Assembly: GCF_007018905.1 (NCBI RefSeq)
Contig: NZ_CP041402.1
Coordinates: 4,886,001 to 4,950,000, forward strand
From: Tardiphaga sp. vice304
GTDB taxonomy: Bacteria; Pseudomonadota; Alphaproteobacteria; Rhizobiales; Xanthobacteraceae
Direction: 5' to 3'
Length of the DNA: 64,000 nucleotides
The first letter of the stretch is position 1; each line of letters starts with the position of its first letter. Both the position numbers and the translations under genes were made by a program. Positions 1-10,094 of this stretch are shown here, piece by piece. The notes under the pieces were generated by a model. That model did no database searches. It saw only the letters and a program-made list of their open reading frames with translations, and was not told the DNA's origin.

Positions 1-1277
1 AAATTCTCGCGCACCGCCTCGGGACTGCCACCGACGGGATTGCTGTAGGGCTTGGTGAACACTTCCGCCGGCACCTCGGCGCGCACGATCTCCAGTATCT
101 CCAGTTCGCGGCCTTCCGGCAGGCCGGACGACGCCAACTCGGTACCCTCGAAATAGCTGCCGATGCGCTTGTACTGGTTGAAGAAGATCTGCTTGTTCAT
201 CTCCTCGAAATCGAACGCATAGTTCAGCGCGCGGCGGACGCGCGGGTCCTTGAACTTGTCGCGGCGCAGGTTCATGGCAAAGCCCTGCATGACGCCGGAC
301 GAGCGGTTGAGGAATTCCTCGAGCACGACGCGCTTGTCGGTGACCGCCGGGAAGTCGTAGGCCGTCGCCCAGTTCTTGGCGCTGTTCTCGGTGCGCCAGT
401 CGACCTGGTCGCCCTTGAAGGCTTCTAGCGCCACGGTGCCGTCGCGGAAATATTCGTAGCGCAGCTCATCGAAATTGTGGCGGCCGACATTCACGTTGAG
501 GTCGCGCGCCCAGTAATCCTTGACGCGTTCGACCACGATCGAGCGGCCGGCGACGAATTCCTTGATCTTGTAGGCCGCGCTGCCGAGCGGCGGCTCCTGT
601 GTGGTCGCGGAAATGTCGCGCTTGGCACCGGAGGCATTGGTGCCCTCCCACCAGTGCTTCGGCAGCACCAGGAGCTGGCCGACGATCTGCGGCAATTCGC
701 GATTGCCCGGCCCGTCGAAGGTGAATTTGACGTCGCGCTCGCCCTGCTTCTCGGCCTTCACCACATGGCGGTAATAGGCCGAATATTGCGGGTGATGCTT
801 CTTGAAGGAATCCAGTGAAAAGATCACGTCTTCCGGCGTCACCGGCTTTCCGTCGTGCCATTTCGCCTGCGCGCGCAGGCGGTAAGTGGCCGAGGAAAAA
901 TCTGCGGGATGGCTGACGGATTCGGCGAGCAGGCCGTATTCGGTGGACACCTCGTCGAGCGACGGCGTCGTCAGCGATTCGTAGATCAGGCCGACGGCGG
1001 CGGCGATGTTGCCCTTCACGCCGGACACGACGATGTTGAAATTGTCGAAGGTGCCGAGCGCGATCTGGCGCGCCACGCCGCCCTTGGGGGCTTCCGGATT
1101 GACGTAATCGAAGCGCGGAAAGCCGGCCGGATATTTGATCTCGCCGAACAGCGATAAAGCGTGGCGCCATTCCGCCTCGGGGACCGCGGCTTGCGCAAGC
1201 GCAGGCGCCGCACCGAGCATGGGGACGAGGGCGGCAAAGGCGCTGGTCTGCAGCAGACGTCGTCGGGAGAAGGCCAT
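1..1277 (-). CDS. Extracellular solute-binding protein family 5 (oligopeptide type, YejA-like), C-terminus beyond the window
   Basis: This is the periplasmic binding component of a peptide-type ABC importer. The start is the ATG complementary to 1275-1277, and the frame is open to the window edge, giving about 425 residues without a stop. The N-terminus has a twin-arginine motif (SRRRLL) and a hydrophobic stretch ending in APALAQA, so Tat export is likely. The mature part has family-5 features: WHDGKPVTPEDV in the first third, then KGDQVDWR and RRALNYAFDFEEMNKQIF. The wording resembles the YejA branch (oligopeptide or microcin C) more than DppA, but the substrate cannot be read. The C-terminal 150-200 residues and any permease genes lie outside. 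Family is secure; subfamily is inferred. Confidence 0.85.
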   Translation of the reverse strand, partial: MAFSRRRLLQTSAFAALVPMLGAAPALAQAAVPEAEWRHALSLFGEIKYPAGFPRFDYVNPEAPKGGVARQIALGTFDNFNIVVSGVKGNIAAAVGLIYESLTTPSLDEVSTEYGLLAESVSHPADFSSATYRLRAQAKWHDGKPVTPEDVIFSLDSFKKHHPQYSAYYRHVVKAEKQGERDVKFTFDGPGNRELPQIVGQLLVLPKHWWEGTNASGAKRDISATTQEPPLGSAAYKIKEFVAGRSIVVERVKDYWARDLNVNVGRHNFDELRYEYFRDGTVALEAFKGDQVDWRTENSAKNWATAYDFPAVTDKRVVLEEFLNRSSGVMQGFAMNLRRDKFKDPRVRRALNYAFDFEEMNKQIFFNQYKRIGSYFEGTELASSGLPEGRELEILEIVRAEVPAEVFTKPYSNPVGGSPEAVREN

Positions 1278-1433
1278 GGGCAAGATGCTGAATTCCTGTG
1301 AACCGAAGCGTCGAGTAGAGCGGACATATAAGGCGAGGATTCGACCGATTATGCCGGGTTTCCCTGAGGATACCATCCCCGCATCCTAGCCCATTGCGGC
1401 CAAACGTCCCGCTTAAGCTTTCGTAAGGCAAAA

Positions 1434-1468
1434 CGAAAACGGCCAGGCTGAGCCTGGCCGTTCGTTCC
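1434..1468 (-). terminator. Rho-independent terminator of cycM
   Basis: A perfect GC-rich hairpin with arms ACGGCCAGGCT and AGCCTGGCCGT around a one-base loop is followed on the minus strand by TTTTCGTTTT. It lies about 25 bases past the cycM stop. Confidence 0.8.
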
Positions 1469-1492
1469 AATGGATGCTTTTTGCGGGCTTGT

Positions 1493-2044
1493 TTACTTCG
1501 CGGCCGTCGGCAGCGGCACCGGGGTGTCGGCCAGCGAAGCCAGATAGGCGATCACGTCGGCGCGCTCGCTGTCCTTGGCGATGCCGGCGAAGCCCATCGC
1601 TGTGCCCGGAATATAGGCCTTCGGACTGGTGAGGAACTTGTTGAGCGCATCGAAGGTCCACTCGCCGCCCTTGCCCTTCATGGCAGCCGAGAAGTTGAAG
1701 CCGCCCTTGGCGGTGCCGATCTTCTCGTTGACGGTGCCGAACAGATTCGGACCGACGCGGTTCGGGGCGCCCTTTTCGAAGGTGTGGCAGGCGGCGCACT
1801 TCTTGGCCGCGCCCATGCCCTTTTCGACCGAGGCGGTCTGCAGCAGCTTCTCGATCGGTTCGGAGGGCCCCGCGGCGGCCGCCTTGGCGCCGCCGGCCGC
1901 CTCTTCCTTTACCGCGATGTCGTAACCGGGCTTTTCTATTTTCTTGGGGGAAAAAATCGCGTCTGCCGTGATGCTGGTCGCCATCAGCAGCAGGCAGGTG
2001 CCCAGAATGGCACCGATGATCTTGTTGAGTTCAAAGGAGTCCAT
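1493..2044 (-). CDS. cycM: Membrane-anchored c-type cytochrome, CycM-like
   Basis: A 183-residue class I cytochrome c tethered by an uncleaved N-terminal helix (residues about 9-28). In Bradyrhizobium, CycM carries electrons from the bc1 complex to the aa3 oxidase. The heme motif CAACH is at residues 83-87, and the likely distal methionine is M150 in GTAMGF. The opening MDSFELNKI, an alanine/glycine-rich linker (about 46-62) and the total length match my memory of CycM. It has its own terminator, and kdsB diverges upstream. Family and heme ligands are seen directly; the electron-transfer role is from family knowledge. Confidence 0.88.
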   Translation of the reverse strand: MDSFELNKIIGAILGTCLLLMATSITADAIFSPKKIEKPGYDIAVKEEAAGGAKAAAAGPSEPIEKLLQTASVEKGMGAAKKCAACHTFEKGAPNRVGPNLFGTVNEKIGTAKGGFNFSAAMKGKGGEWTFDALNKFLTSPKAYIPGTAMGFAGIAKDSERADVIAYLASLADTPVPLPTAAK

Positions 2045-2151
2045 CGTCAGTCAGGCTCCGCGCCGTAAGGCGGTGGTGGGCCGTTGATCGGCCGCGTTGT
2101 CTCGGAATCGCGCGTTCGCGGCTGCTAAGGCAGCGAAATTGAGATAACGGT

Positions 2152-2179
2152 TTGCCCCCGCTCTGGCAACCCGTATAAA
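2152..2179 (+). promoter_or_regulatory. Candidate kdsB promoter
   Basis: TTGCCC at 2152-2157 and TATAAA at 2174-2179 are separated by 16 bases, 66 bases before the kdsB ATG. Only base similarity supports it. Confidence 0.4.
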
Positions 2180-2245
2180 CGCCGCAATCCGCCACCCCAT
2201 CCCGCATATCCTGACGCGTTTCCGCTGGGTTCAGACTGCATCGCC

Positions 2246-2986
2246 ATGACCGAGACCCGAACCCTGATTCTGATTCCGGCGCGCATGGCGGCGACCCGCC
2301 TGCCCGGCAAGCCGCTGCTCGACATCGCCGGCCTGCCGATGATCGTGCACGTATTGCGCCGGGCGGAATCAGCCGGGATCGGCCGCGTGGCAGTGGCCAC
2401 CGATACGCCGGAGATCGCGGATGCCGTCCGTGCCTGTGGCGGCGAGGCGGTAATGACGTCTGCCGAGCACCCGTCCGGCTCCGACCGCATTTTCGAGGCG
2501 CTTGGCCTGCTCGATCCGGACGGCAGGATCGATACCGTGATCAATTTGCAGGGCGATTTCCCGACCATCCTGCCGGACAATATCCGCGCCGTTCTGGGGC
2601 CGCTGGCCGACCCGGCCGTGGATATCGCCACATTGGCCGCGGAAATCCATACGGAGGAAGAAAGCACCAACCCCAACGTGGTGAAGGTGATCGGCTCTGC
2701 GCTCGGCCCGCAACGGCTGCGGGCGCTGTATTTTACGCGTGCCACGGCCCCCTGGGGCGACGGGCCGCGCTACCATCACATCGGCCTCTACGCCTACCGG
2801 CGCGCGGCGCTGCAACGCTTCGTGGCACTGCCGCCCTCGCCTCTCGAATGGCGGGAGAAGCTCGAGCAGTTGCGCGCGCTGGAGGCCGGCATGCGCATTG
2901 ACGTCTCCATCGTGGATACCGTACCGCGCGGCGTCGATACGCAAGCCGACCTGGAAACCGCGCGGCGTGTCCTGACCAACACGTGA
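2246..2986 (+). CDS. kdsB: 3-deoxy-manno-octulosonate cytidylyltransferase (CMP-Kdo synthetase)
   Basis: Activates Kdo with CTP for lipid A-core assembly in the cytoplasm. The 246-residue length is normal. The nucleotide-binding N-terminus reads [21 protein letters not shown] (split here as [13 protein letters not shown] and KPLLDIAG), followed by [10 protein letters not shown] and the NLQGDFP segment that carries the metal-binding aspartate. The C-terminal part has [10 protein letters not shown] and [15 protein letters not shown], both typical of KdsB. Its stop is 25 bases before pheA, so the two are probably co-transcribed. No strong ribosome site precedes the ATG. Confidence 0.93.
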   Translation: MTETRTLILIPARMAATRLPGKPLLDIAGLPMIVHVLRRAESAGIGRVAVATDTPEIADAVRACGGEAVMTSAEHPSGSDRIFEALGLLDPDGRIDTVINLQGDFPTILPDNIRAVLGPLADPAVDIATLAAEIHTEEESTNPNVVKVIGSALGPQRLRALYFTRATAPWGDGPRYHHIGLYAYRRAALQRFVALPPSPLEWREKLEQLRALEAGMRIDVSIVDTVPRGVDTQADLETARRVLTNT

Positions 2987-3011
2987 GCGATCGATCACAG
3001 ACGAGAACACC

Positions 3012-3860
3012 ATGAAAATAGCATTCCAGGGCGAACCCGGCGCAAACTCCCACATCGCCATCGTCGAAGCCTTTCCGGACGCCGAGCCGCTGCCCTGCGC
3101 CACCTTCGAGGACGCGCTGGCGGCGATCTCGTCGGGCGAGGCCGAACTCGGCATGATCCCGATCGAGAACTCGATCGCCGGCCGGGTTGCCGACATCCAT
3201 CATTTGCTGCCGGCATCCGGCCTGTTCATCGTCGGCGAGTGGTTTCTGCCGATCCACCACCAGATGATGGCCCCGCGCGGCACCAAGCTCGACGACATCA
3301 AGACCATCGAGAGCCACGTCCACGCGCTCGGCCAGTGCCGCCGCATCATCCGCAAACTCGGCCTGAAAGCGATCGTCGCCGCCGATACCGCGGGCTCGGC
3401 CCGGGCCGTGGCCGAGCGCGGCGACAAATCCTGCGCCTCGCTGGCGTCGAAGCTCGCCGCCGACATCTATGGCCTCGATATCCTGGCCGAAAATGTCGAG
3501 GATGAGGACCACAACACCACGCGCTTCGTGATTCTGGCCAGGGACGCCAAATGGGCGGCGCAGGGCTCCGGGCCGCTGGTGACGTCGTTCGTGTTCCGGG
3601 TCCGCAACTTGCCGGCCGCGCTCTACAAGGCGATGGGCGGCTTCGCCACCAACGGCGTCAACATGACCAAGCTGGAAAGCTACATGGTCGACGGCAATTT
3701 CTTCGCCACCCAGTTCTATGCCGACGTCGACGGCCACCCCGACGACCGCAATCTGGCTTTCGCGCTGGAAGAGTTGCAGTTCTTCAGCCGCGAATTCCGC
3801 ATCGTCGGCGTCTACCCGGCACACCCCTTCCGCGCCAATTACGGCGAAGCGCCGGAGTAG
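3012..3860 (+). CDS. pheA: Prephenate dehydratase
   Basis: Converts prephenate to phenylpyruvate in phenylalanine synthesis. It is a 282-residue monofunctional enzyme with no chorismate mutase domain. The catalytic half spans residues 1-180 and includes FQGEPGANSH, PIENSIAGRV and the essential TRF motif at 170-172. A C-terminal ACT domain (about 190-275) with GVNMTKLESY corresponds to the phenylalanine-binding ESRP region, so feedback inhibition is expected. It lies 25 bases behind kdsB, an order common in this group of bacteria. Confidence 0.95.
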   Translation: MKIAFQGEPGANSHIAIVEAFPDAEPLPCATFEDALAAISSGEAELGMIPIENSIAGRVADIHHLLPASGLFIVGEWFLPIHHQMMAPRGTKLDDIKTIESHVHALGQCRRIIRKLGLKAIVAADTAGSARAVAERGDKSCASLASKLAADIYGLDILAENVEDEDHNTTRFVILARDAKWAAQGSGPLVTSFVFRVRNLPAALYKAMGGFATNGVNMTKLESYMVDGNFFATQFYADVDGHPDDRNLAFALEELQFFSREFRIVGVYPAHPFRANYGEAPE

Positions 3861-3867
3861 TCGCGCC

Positions 3868-3886
3868 GGCCTCTCCGTCAGAGGCC
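3868..3886. terminator. Hairpin between convergent pheA and YCII gene
   Basis: GGCCTCT and AGAGGCC form a 7-bp stem with a 5-base loop just after the pheA stop. There is no T-run, so it may be only an RNA 3' end stabiliser. Confidence 0.4.
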
Positions 3887-3904
3887 GTGCGCTCGTCAGG
3901 AAGC

Positions 3905-4306
3905 TTACCCCGCGGCGTGATCCGCCAGCGCGTGGGTCGCATCCAGCGCCGCGCCGGGCAGGAACAGGATGATCGGGCGGATCTCGTAAACCGCGGTCGG
4001 ATTGACGCGGCGCAGGTCGCGCGCGGCGGCGATCGCGTCTTCACGCGACGTGCATTCGGCGACGTAGAAGCCCAGCAACTGCTCCTTGGTCTCGGCGAAC
4101 GGGCCGTCGATCACTATCCCGGCCCCGGGGCCACGCAGGGTGAAGGCGTCCTTGGTTGCGCCCAATCGCGCGGCGGGGCCAAGGCGGCCCTCGGCCGTCA
4201 GCCGGTCGTGCACCCCATGCAGGCCGCCCATCACCGCGGCATCTTCTTCCGGCGTCCAGGACGCGACGACGTCTTCCACATGATAGGCCAGTATCGCGTA
4301 AAGCAT
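3905..4306 (-). CDS. YCII-related (DGPF-type) domain protein
   Basis: A 133-residue protein of the YCII/DGPF superfamily (ferredoxin-like fold, mostly uncharacterised, some linked to sigma factors). The family signature is DGPFAETKEQLLGFYV near residues 70-85, with an acidic patch (CTSREDAI) after it. The ATG at 4306 is preferred because GAAAGG lies 8 bases upstream; a GTG three codons earlier is possible. It converges on pheA and diverges from metF. No sigma factor gene is adjacent, so no function is proposed. Confidence 0.8.
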   Translation of the reverse strand: MLYAILAYHVEDVVASWTPEEDAAVMGGLHGVHDRLTAEGRLGPAARLGATKDAFTLRGPGAGIVIDGPFAETKEQLLGFYVAECTSREDAIAAARDLRRVNPTAVYEIRPIILFLPGAALDATHALADHAAG

Positions 4307-4747
4307 CGGTTTCACCTTTCGTCGGGATCGAGCACCAAGGACGTCGCGGCGGCGTCGGTCCCGACATTAGCGGTATCCGGGTGAATGCTCGACACGGCCG
4401 CCTCGGCTAACTCGCGGGCCGACCAGAAGCAGATGCGCCGTCTACCCCGTGGGCCGAACCCTCTTACCTACATCTCGACTTCAATTCCGCCCACGATCTT
4501 AGGCAGGCAAAATACCGAGATAAACAGCTTGAACCGTTGAAATTAACTGCCCACTCAAGGCGATTTCCTTCTATTTATCCGCCCTCGCTTTCATAAAATG
4601 GGCCACTTCCCACGCCTTTCTGCCGGAAAATGGGCTATGTAGTCCCGACTTTCCGCCTATATCGTTGCAGCGCACGGGTGTCCCGGACACCGCTCGCTCG
4701 CAGGACAACCGGTCACCGCCCGCGCGGGCCGCGTGGAGTTAGCCGAC
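4307..4747. other. 441-base gene-free stretch upstream of metF
   Basis: No supported gene is here. Two copies of AAAATGGGC occur at 4596-4604 and 4627-4635, 31 bases apart, and a short palindrome (GGTGTCC-C-GGACACC) sits at 4677-4691. I looked for SAM, SAH and cobalamin riboswitch landmarks and did not recognise any. It presumably holds the promoter and leader of metF-metH. Confidence 0.5.
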
Positions 4748-5647
4748 ATGAGCGATATCGCAGCGCCCGAACCGACCAGGCTTCCCAACATTTCCTTCGA
4801 GTTCTTCCCGCCGAAGACCGAGGAAATGGAACGCAGTCTGTGGGAGACCATCACGCGACTGGCGCCGCTGTCGCCGAAATTCGTGTCGGTGACCTATGGC
4901 GCGGGTGGCTCGACTCGCGAGCGCACCCATTCCACCATCACCCGGATTCTCAATGAGACCGCTTTGGTCCCGGCCGCGCATCTGACCTGCGTCAACGCCT
5001 CGAAGGGCGATATTGACGACGTGGTCGCGCAGTATCACGACGTCGGCGTCCGCCACATCGTGGCGCTGCGCGGCGATCCGACCACCGGGATCGGCACGCC
5101 CTATCTGGCGCATCCCGACGGCTACCAGACCTCGGCGGACCTGGTGGCCTCGATCAAGCGGCGCTATCCGGACATCGACGTCACCGTCTCCGCCTATCCG
5201 GAAAAGCACCCGGAGAGCCCGGACTTCGACGCCGATATCGACGTGCTGAAGGCCAAGGTCGATGCCGGGGCGACGCGCGCCATCACCCAGGTGTTCTTCG
5301 ACAACGATCTGTACTTCCGCTACCTCGACCGCGTCCGCGCTCGCGGCATCGATATCCCGATCCTGCCCGGCATCATGCCGATGCATAATTTCAAGCAGGC
5401 GCGATCCTTCGTCACCCGTGCCGGCACCAGCGTGCCGGCCTGGCTCGATGAGAAGTTCGACGGCCTCGACAACGACGCCGAGACCCGAAAGCTGGTCGCC
5501 GCCACCGTGGCCGCAGGCCAGGTGCAGAAGCTCGCCAAGCAGGGCGTCAGCGACTTCCATTTCTACACCATGAACCGCGCCGATCTCGTTTTCGCCATCA
5601 GCCATTTGCTCGGCTTCCGGCCGAACGGCGCGCAGAAAGCAGCCTGA
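4748..5647 (+). CDS. metF: 5,10-methylenetetrahydrofolate reductase
   Basis: FAD enzyme that makes 5-methyltetrahydrofolate, the methyl donor for MetH. The ATG at 4748 is chosen over the GTG at 4733 because GGAG lies nine bases before it, giving 299 residues. Conserved segments are SFEFFPPKTEEME (near residue 16), SVTYGAGGSTRERT, HLTCV, VALRGDP, AITQVFFDND and LPGIMPMHNF. Only three bases separate it from metH, so the two form an operon supplying and consuming methyl-folate. No PII-like or regulatory extension is seen. Confidence 0.96.
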   Translation: MSDIAAPEPTRLPNISFEFFPPKTEEMERSLWETITRLAPLSPKFVSVTYGAGGSTRERTHSTITRILNETALVPAAHLTCVNASKGDIDDVVAQYHDVGVRHIVALRGDPTTGIGTPYLAHPDGYQTSADLVASIKRRYPDIDVTVSAYPEKHPESPDFDADIDVLKAKVDAGATRAITQVFFDNDLYFRYLDRVRARGIDIPILPGIMPMHNFKQARSFVTRAGTSVPAWLDEKFDGLDNDAETRKLVAATVAAGQVQKLAKQGVSDFHFYTMNRADLVFAISHLLGFRPNGAQKAA

Positions 5648-5650
5648 TCC

Positions 5651-8600
5651 ATGACCGTTCCCGTTTCCGCCAAACGTACCGAACTGCTGAAAGCTGCTGC
5701 CGAACGCATCCTCGTGCTGGACGGTGCCATGGGCACCATGATCCAGGGCCTGCAGTTCGACGAGGCCGCCTTTCGCGGCGAGCGTTACAAGGATTTTCAC
5801 CGCGACCTGCGCGGCAACAACGATCTGCTGATCCTGACCCAGCCGCAGGCGATCGAGGACATTCACGCCGAATATCTGCGCGCCGGCGCCGACATCGTCG
5901 CCACCAACACCTTCTCCTCGACCTCGATCGCGCAGGCCGACTACGACCTCGCCGACATCGCCTATGAGATGAGCTTTGAAGGCGCCCGACTGGCGAAGAA
6001 CGCTGCCATCAAGGTCTCCGCCGAAGACGGCAAACCGCGCTTCGTCGCCGGTGCCATTGGTCCGACCAACCGCACCGCCTCGATCTCGCCCGACGTGTCC
6101 TCGCCGGGCTACCGCGCCGTCACTTTCGACGACCTGCGCATCGCCTATAGCGAGCAGATCAACGGCCTGCTGGACGGCGGCGCCGATCTGCTATTGCTCG
6201 AAACGATCTTCGATACGCTGAACGCCAAGGCCGGGCTCTACGCCATCGCGGAAATCTGCGAGGCGCGCGGCATCGACGTGCCGGTGATGATCTCCGGCAC
6301 CATCACCGACAAGTCTGGCCGCCTGCTGTCCGGCCAGTTACCGGAAGCGTTCTGGAATTCCGTGCGCCATGCCAAGCCGGCGACCATCGGCTTCAACTGC
6401 GCGCTCGGCGCCGAGGATCTGCGCGCGCATATCGCGGATATCGGCCGCGTCGCCGATACGCTGGTCTGCGCCTATCCGAATGCCGGCCTGCCCAATGAAT
6501 TCGGCGCCTATGACGAGAGCCCGGAATTCATGGCCGGGCTGATCGGCGAATTCGCCAAATCCGGCCTCGTCAACATCGTCGGCGGCTGCTGCGGCACCAC
6601 GCCGGACCATATCGCCGCGATCGCCAAGGCCGTGGCACCCCACAAGCCGCGCATCGTACCCGAGATCGAGCCGCGCTTGCGTCTGTCCGGCCTCGAAGCC
6701 TTCGAGCTGACGCCGGAAATTCCGTTCGTCAATGTCGGCGAGCGCACCAACGTCACTGGCTCGGCGAAATTCCGCAAGCTGGTGACCGCCGGCGACTACA
6801 CCGCGGCACTGCAGGTCGCCCGCGACCAGGTCGAGAACGGAGCGCAGATCATCGACGTCAACATGGACGAGGGCTTGCTCGATTCAGAGCAGGCGATGAT
6901 CACCTTCCTCAACCTCGTCGCCGCCGAGCCGGATATCGCCCGCGTCCCGGTGATGGTCGACTCCTCCAAATTCAACGTGATCGAAGCCGGCCTGAAATGC
7001 GTTCAGGGCAAGCCGGTGGTGAACTCGATCTCGATGAAGGAAGGCGTCGACAAGTTCATCCACGAGGCCAAGATCGCGCGTCGCCACGGCGCCGCGGTGG
7101 TCGTGATGGCGTTCGACGAGGTCGGCCAGGCCGATACGTTTGCGCGCAAGACCGAGATCTGCAAACGCGCATACGACATCCTGGTCAACGACCTCGACTT
7201 CCCGCCGGAAGACATCATCTTCGATCCAAACATCTTTGCGATCGCGACCGGCCTTGAAGAGCACAATAATTACGGCGTCGACTTCATCGAGGCGACGCGC
7301 TGGATCCGCCAGAACCTGCCGCACGCGCATATTTCCGGCGGCGTCTCCAACCTTTCATTCTCGTTCCGCGGTAACGAGCCGGTGCGCGAGGCGATGCATT
7401 CGGTGTTCCTGTATCATGCCATCAAGGCCGGCATGGACATGGGCATCGTCAATGCCGGGCAGATGATCGTCTATGACGACATCGATCCCGAACTGCGCCA
7501 GACCTGCGAGGACGTGATCCTCAACCGTGACCCCGGCGCCTCCGAGCGACTGCTCGAGCTTGCGGAAAAATTCCGCGGCCAGGGCAAGGAAGTGAAGGAA
7601 AAGGATCTCGCCTGGCGCGAGTGGCCGGTCGAGCGGCGGCTCAGCCATGCTTTGGTGCACGGCATCACCGAATATATCGACGAGGACACCGAGGCCGCGC
7701 GCCTCACCGTGGCGCGTCCGCTGCACGTCATTGAGGGTCCCTTGATGGACGGCATGAATATCGTCGGCGACCTGTTCGGCGACGGCAAGATGTTCCTGCC
7801 GCAGGTGGTGAAATCCGCCCGCGTGATGAAGCAGGCGGTGGCTTGGCTGATGCCGTTCATGGAACAGGAGAAGGCGGATAATCTCAAAGCCGGCATCAAG
7901 GGCGACGGCCGCAAGAACGCCGGCAAGATCGTGCTCGCCACCGTCAAGGGCGACGTCCATGACATCGGCAAGAACATCGTCGGCATCGTGCTGCAATGTA
8001 ACAATTTCGAGGTGATCGATCTCGGCGTTATGGTGCCGGCGTCGAAGATCATCGAGACTGCCAAGGCCGAGAACGCCGACATCATCGGCCTGTCCGGCCT
8101 GATCACGCCGTCGCTCGACGAGATGAGCTTTCTCGCCAGCGAGATGGAGCGCCAGGGGCTGAAGGTGCCGCTGCTGATCGGCGGCGCCACCACCAGCCGC
8201 GTGCATACCGCGGTGAAAATCGAGCCGAACTACAAGGGCCCGGTGGTCCACGTCAACGACGCCAGCCGCGCCGTCGGCGTCGCCTCGTCGCTGATGTCGG
8301 AAGACAGGCGCGACGCCTATGCCGCGGAAATCCGCGCCGATTACGCCAAGATCTCCGCGGCGCATTTCCGCGCCCAGGCCGACAAGAAGCGTCTGAAGCT
8401 GACGGATGCACGCGCCAACGGCATGGTGATCGACTTCACCAAGGCGCCGCCGCAGAAGCCGACCTTCCTCGGCATCAAGTCGTTCAGCGATTACCCGCTG
8501 GCCGAGCTCGCCGAATACATCGACTGGACGCCGTTTTTCCAGACCTGGGAACTGGCCGGACGCTTCCCGGCGATCCTGAAAGACGACAAGGTCGGCGATG

Positions 8601-9541
8601 TCGCGACCTCGCTCTATGCCGACGCCCAAAAGATGCTGAAGCTGATCGTCGACGAAAAATGGTTCAAGGCGCAGGCGACGATCGGCTTCTGGCCGGCCAA
8701 CGCGGTCGGCGACGACATCGTGCTGTACACCGACGAAACCCGCACCGCGCCGGTCGCCACGCTGCACACGCTGCGCCAACAGCTGGTGAAGCGCGACGGC
8801 CGCTTCAACGCCGCTTTGTCCGACTTCATCGCGCCGGTGGCCTCCGGCGTGCCGGACTATATCGGCGCTTTTGTCGTCACCGCGGGGATCGGCGAGGACA
8901 TCATCGCCAACCGCTTCAAGAACGCCAACGACGACTATTCGGCGATCCTGTGCCAGGCGCTGGCCGATCGTCTCGCCGAAGCCTTTGCCGAGTGCATGCA
9001 TATGCGCGTGCGCCGGGAGTTTTGGGGCTACGCGCCGGACGAGGACCTGCCGGTCGACGAGCTGATCCTGGAAAAATATCAGGGCATCCGCCCGGCCCCC
9101 GGCTATCCCGCGCAACCCGACCATACCGAGAAGGCCACCCTGTTCCGCCTGCTCGACGCCGAGAAGACCGCCGGCGTGACGCTGACCGAAAGCTACGCGA
9201 TGTGGCCGGGCTCGTCGGTGTCCGGCATGTATTACAGCCATCCGGAGAGCTATTATTTCGGCGTCGGCAAGATCGAGCGCGACCAGGTCGATGATTACGC
9301 CACCCGCAAGGGCTGGAGCGTCTCCGAAGCGGAACGCTGGCTGGCGCCGGTGCTGAACTACATTCCGACGCAGGAGCAGTCGGCGCAGGACCGCCGCGTC
9401 AAGGAAGCCATGACCGCCACGCCGGTCCACGCCCCCGAACCGGCCAACGACGTCATCGCCAAAGAGATGGCCACGCATCCGCCGGGCTGCAATTGCGCGG
9501 TACATCTGCAGTTCCGTGGCCGGGCGATCGGCGCGAAGTAA
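5651..9541 (+). CDS. metH: Cobalamin-dependent methionine synthase
   Basis: Full-length 1296-residue MetH, transferring methyl groups from methyl-folate through cobalamin to homocysteine. The homocysteine domain (about 1-330) has zinc ligands C250 and the pair C313-C314. The pterin domain follows, starting at [14 protein letters not shown]. The cobalamin domain has the DVHDIG motif with H770 as the lower cobalt ligand. The C-terminal activation domain has [12 protein letters not shown], which binds SAM for reductive reactivation, and YYFGVGKI. All four modules and key residues are present. It follows metF by three bases. Cobalamin must be made or imported elsewhere in the genome. Confidence 0.97.
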   Translation: MTVPVSAKRTELLKAAAERILVLDGAMGTMIQGLQFDEAAFRGERYKDFHRDLRGNNDLLILTQPQAIEDIHAEYLRAGADIVATNTFSSTSIAQADYDLADIAYEMSFEGARLAKNAAIKVSAEDGKPRFVAGAIGPTNRTASISPDVSSPGYRAVTFDDLRIAYSEQINGLLDGGADLLLLETIFDTLNAKAGLYAIAEICEARGIDVPVMISGTITDKSGRLLSGQLPEAFWNSVRHAKPATIGFNCALGAEDLRAHIADIGRVADTLVCAYPNAGLPNEFGAYDESPEFMAGLIGEFAKSGLVNIVGGCCGTTPDHIAAIAKAVAPHKPRIVPEIEPRLRLSGLEAFELTPEIPFVNVGERTNVTGSAKFRKLVTAGDYTAALQVARDQVENGAQIIDVNMDEGLLDSEQAMITFLNLVAAEPDIARVPVMVDSSKFNVIEAGLKCVQGKPVVNSISMKEGVDKFIHEAKIARRHGAAVVVMAFDEVGQADTFARKTEICKRAYDILVNDLDFPPEDIIFDPNIFAIATGLEEHNNYGVDFIEATRWIRQNLPHAHISGGVSNLSFSFRGNEPVREAMHSVFLYHAIKAGMDMGIVNAGQMIVYDDIDPELRQTCEDVILNRDPGASERLLELAEKFRGQGKEVKEKDLAWREWPVERRLSHALVHGITEYIDEDTEAARLTVARPLHVIEGPLMDGMNIVGDLFGDGKMFLPQVVKSARVMKQAVAWLMPFMEQEKADNLKAGIKGDGRKNAGKIVLATVKGDVHDIGKNIVGIVLQCNNFEVIDLGVMVPASKIIETAKAENADIIGLSGLITPSLDEMSFLASEMERQGLKVPLLIGGATTSRVHTAVKIEPNYKGPVVHVNDASRAVGVASSLMSEDRRDAYAAEIRADYAKISAAHFRAQADKKRLKLTDARANGMVIDFTKAPPQKPTFLGIKSFSDYPLAELAEYIDWTPFFQTWELAGRFPAILKDDKVGDVATSLYADAQKMLKLIVDEKWFKAQATIGFWPANAVGDDIVLYTDETRTAPVATLHTLRQQLVKRDGRFNAALSDFIAPVASGVPDYIGAFVVTAGIGEDIIANRFKNANDDYSAILCQALADRLAEAFAECMHMRVRREFWGYAPDEDLPVDELILEKYQGIRPAPGYPAQPDHTEKATLFRLLDAEKTAGVTLTESYAMWPGSSVSGMYYSHPESYYFGVGKIERDQVDDYATRKGWSVSEAERWLAPVLNYIPTQEQSAQDRRVKEAMTATPVHAPEPANDVIAKEMATHPPGCNCAVHLQFRGRAIGAK

Positions 9542-9615
9542 TCCACAACGGCGGATTGCGCTTTGTGCCATCCGGGCTAGGCTTGCATCTTGCGGGTGAG
9601 CGGTCCGGAGGTGGC

Positions 9616-9996
9616 ATGAGGCGTTTTCTGGTTTTCCTGTTGCTGGGGCCGCTGATCGGTTTCGCGGTCTTTGCGGTGCGCGACGTGCTCGGCGGCAAGA
9701 TCTATGGCGGCGCCATCGGGCTGCTGGTCGGGCTGCCGTTCGCCTATGTGTTCGGCCTGCCGATCGTGCTGGTGATGTGGTTCGAGGACTGGCTGCTCGA
9801 GCGCAAAATGGGACTGTGGCCGAAGCTGCTGACCTCTGCAGTGACGGGCTACGTCGCCGTCATCGCGCTTCTGGTCGTCGCCACCAGCCGCCCGCTGTCG
9901 CTGCGCGAGATCCTCACCTTCGGGATCGTCGGCGCCATCCCGGCTGTCGTGTGTTCGTGGCTGGCGCGTGGAAAATCACCAACGGCTCAGTCGTAG
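9616..9996 (+). CDS. Small four-helix membrane protein of unknown function
   Basis: A 126-residue protein with about four hydrophobic segments (residues 3-21, 29-55, 70-90 and 96-117) joined by short charged loops such as FEDWLLERKMG. The ATG at 9616 has GGAGG four bases upstream, a strong start. I do not recognise a family. It follows metH by 74 bases and may be read through from it. Its TAG stop lies inside the left end of a repeat element (9993-10094), so the last residues could have been set by the insertion of that element. Confidence 0.7.
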   Translation: MRRFLVFLLLGPLIGFAVFAVRDVLGGKIYGGAIGLLVGLPFAYVFGLPIVLVMWFEDWLLERKMGLWPKLLTSAVTGYVAVIALLVVATSRPLSLREILTFGIVGAIPAVVCSWLARGKSPTAQS

Positions 9997-10094
9997 CCCG
10001 GATGAAGTTAGCGACCGCGGCTCGCGGGCGGTGACGCAATCCAGGAGCCGTCGTACGTATAGATGAGCCGGCCCCGGATTGTCATCCGGGCTAC
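9993..10094. repeat. Family A palindromic repeat, copy 1
   Basis: Begins GTAGCCCGGATG and ends CATCCGGGCTAC. Other copies are at 39473-39563 and 61684-61772. This copy provides the TAG stop codons of the membrane-protein gene on the left and of glpK on the right. Confidence 0.8.

Noticed and set aside
4500..4747. SAM-II, SAH or cobalamin riboswitch upstream of metF
   Set aside because: I looked for the conserved cores and did not find a convincing match. Only a covariance-model search could settle it.
7355..9571. Very long antisense open frame (738 codons) opposite metH, and similar long frames opposite other genes
   Set aside because: It is the usual mirror of high third-position GC. The protein is histidine/arginine-rich low-complexity, with no motif, and metH on the other strand is certain.
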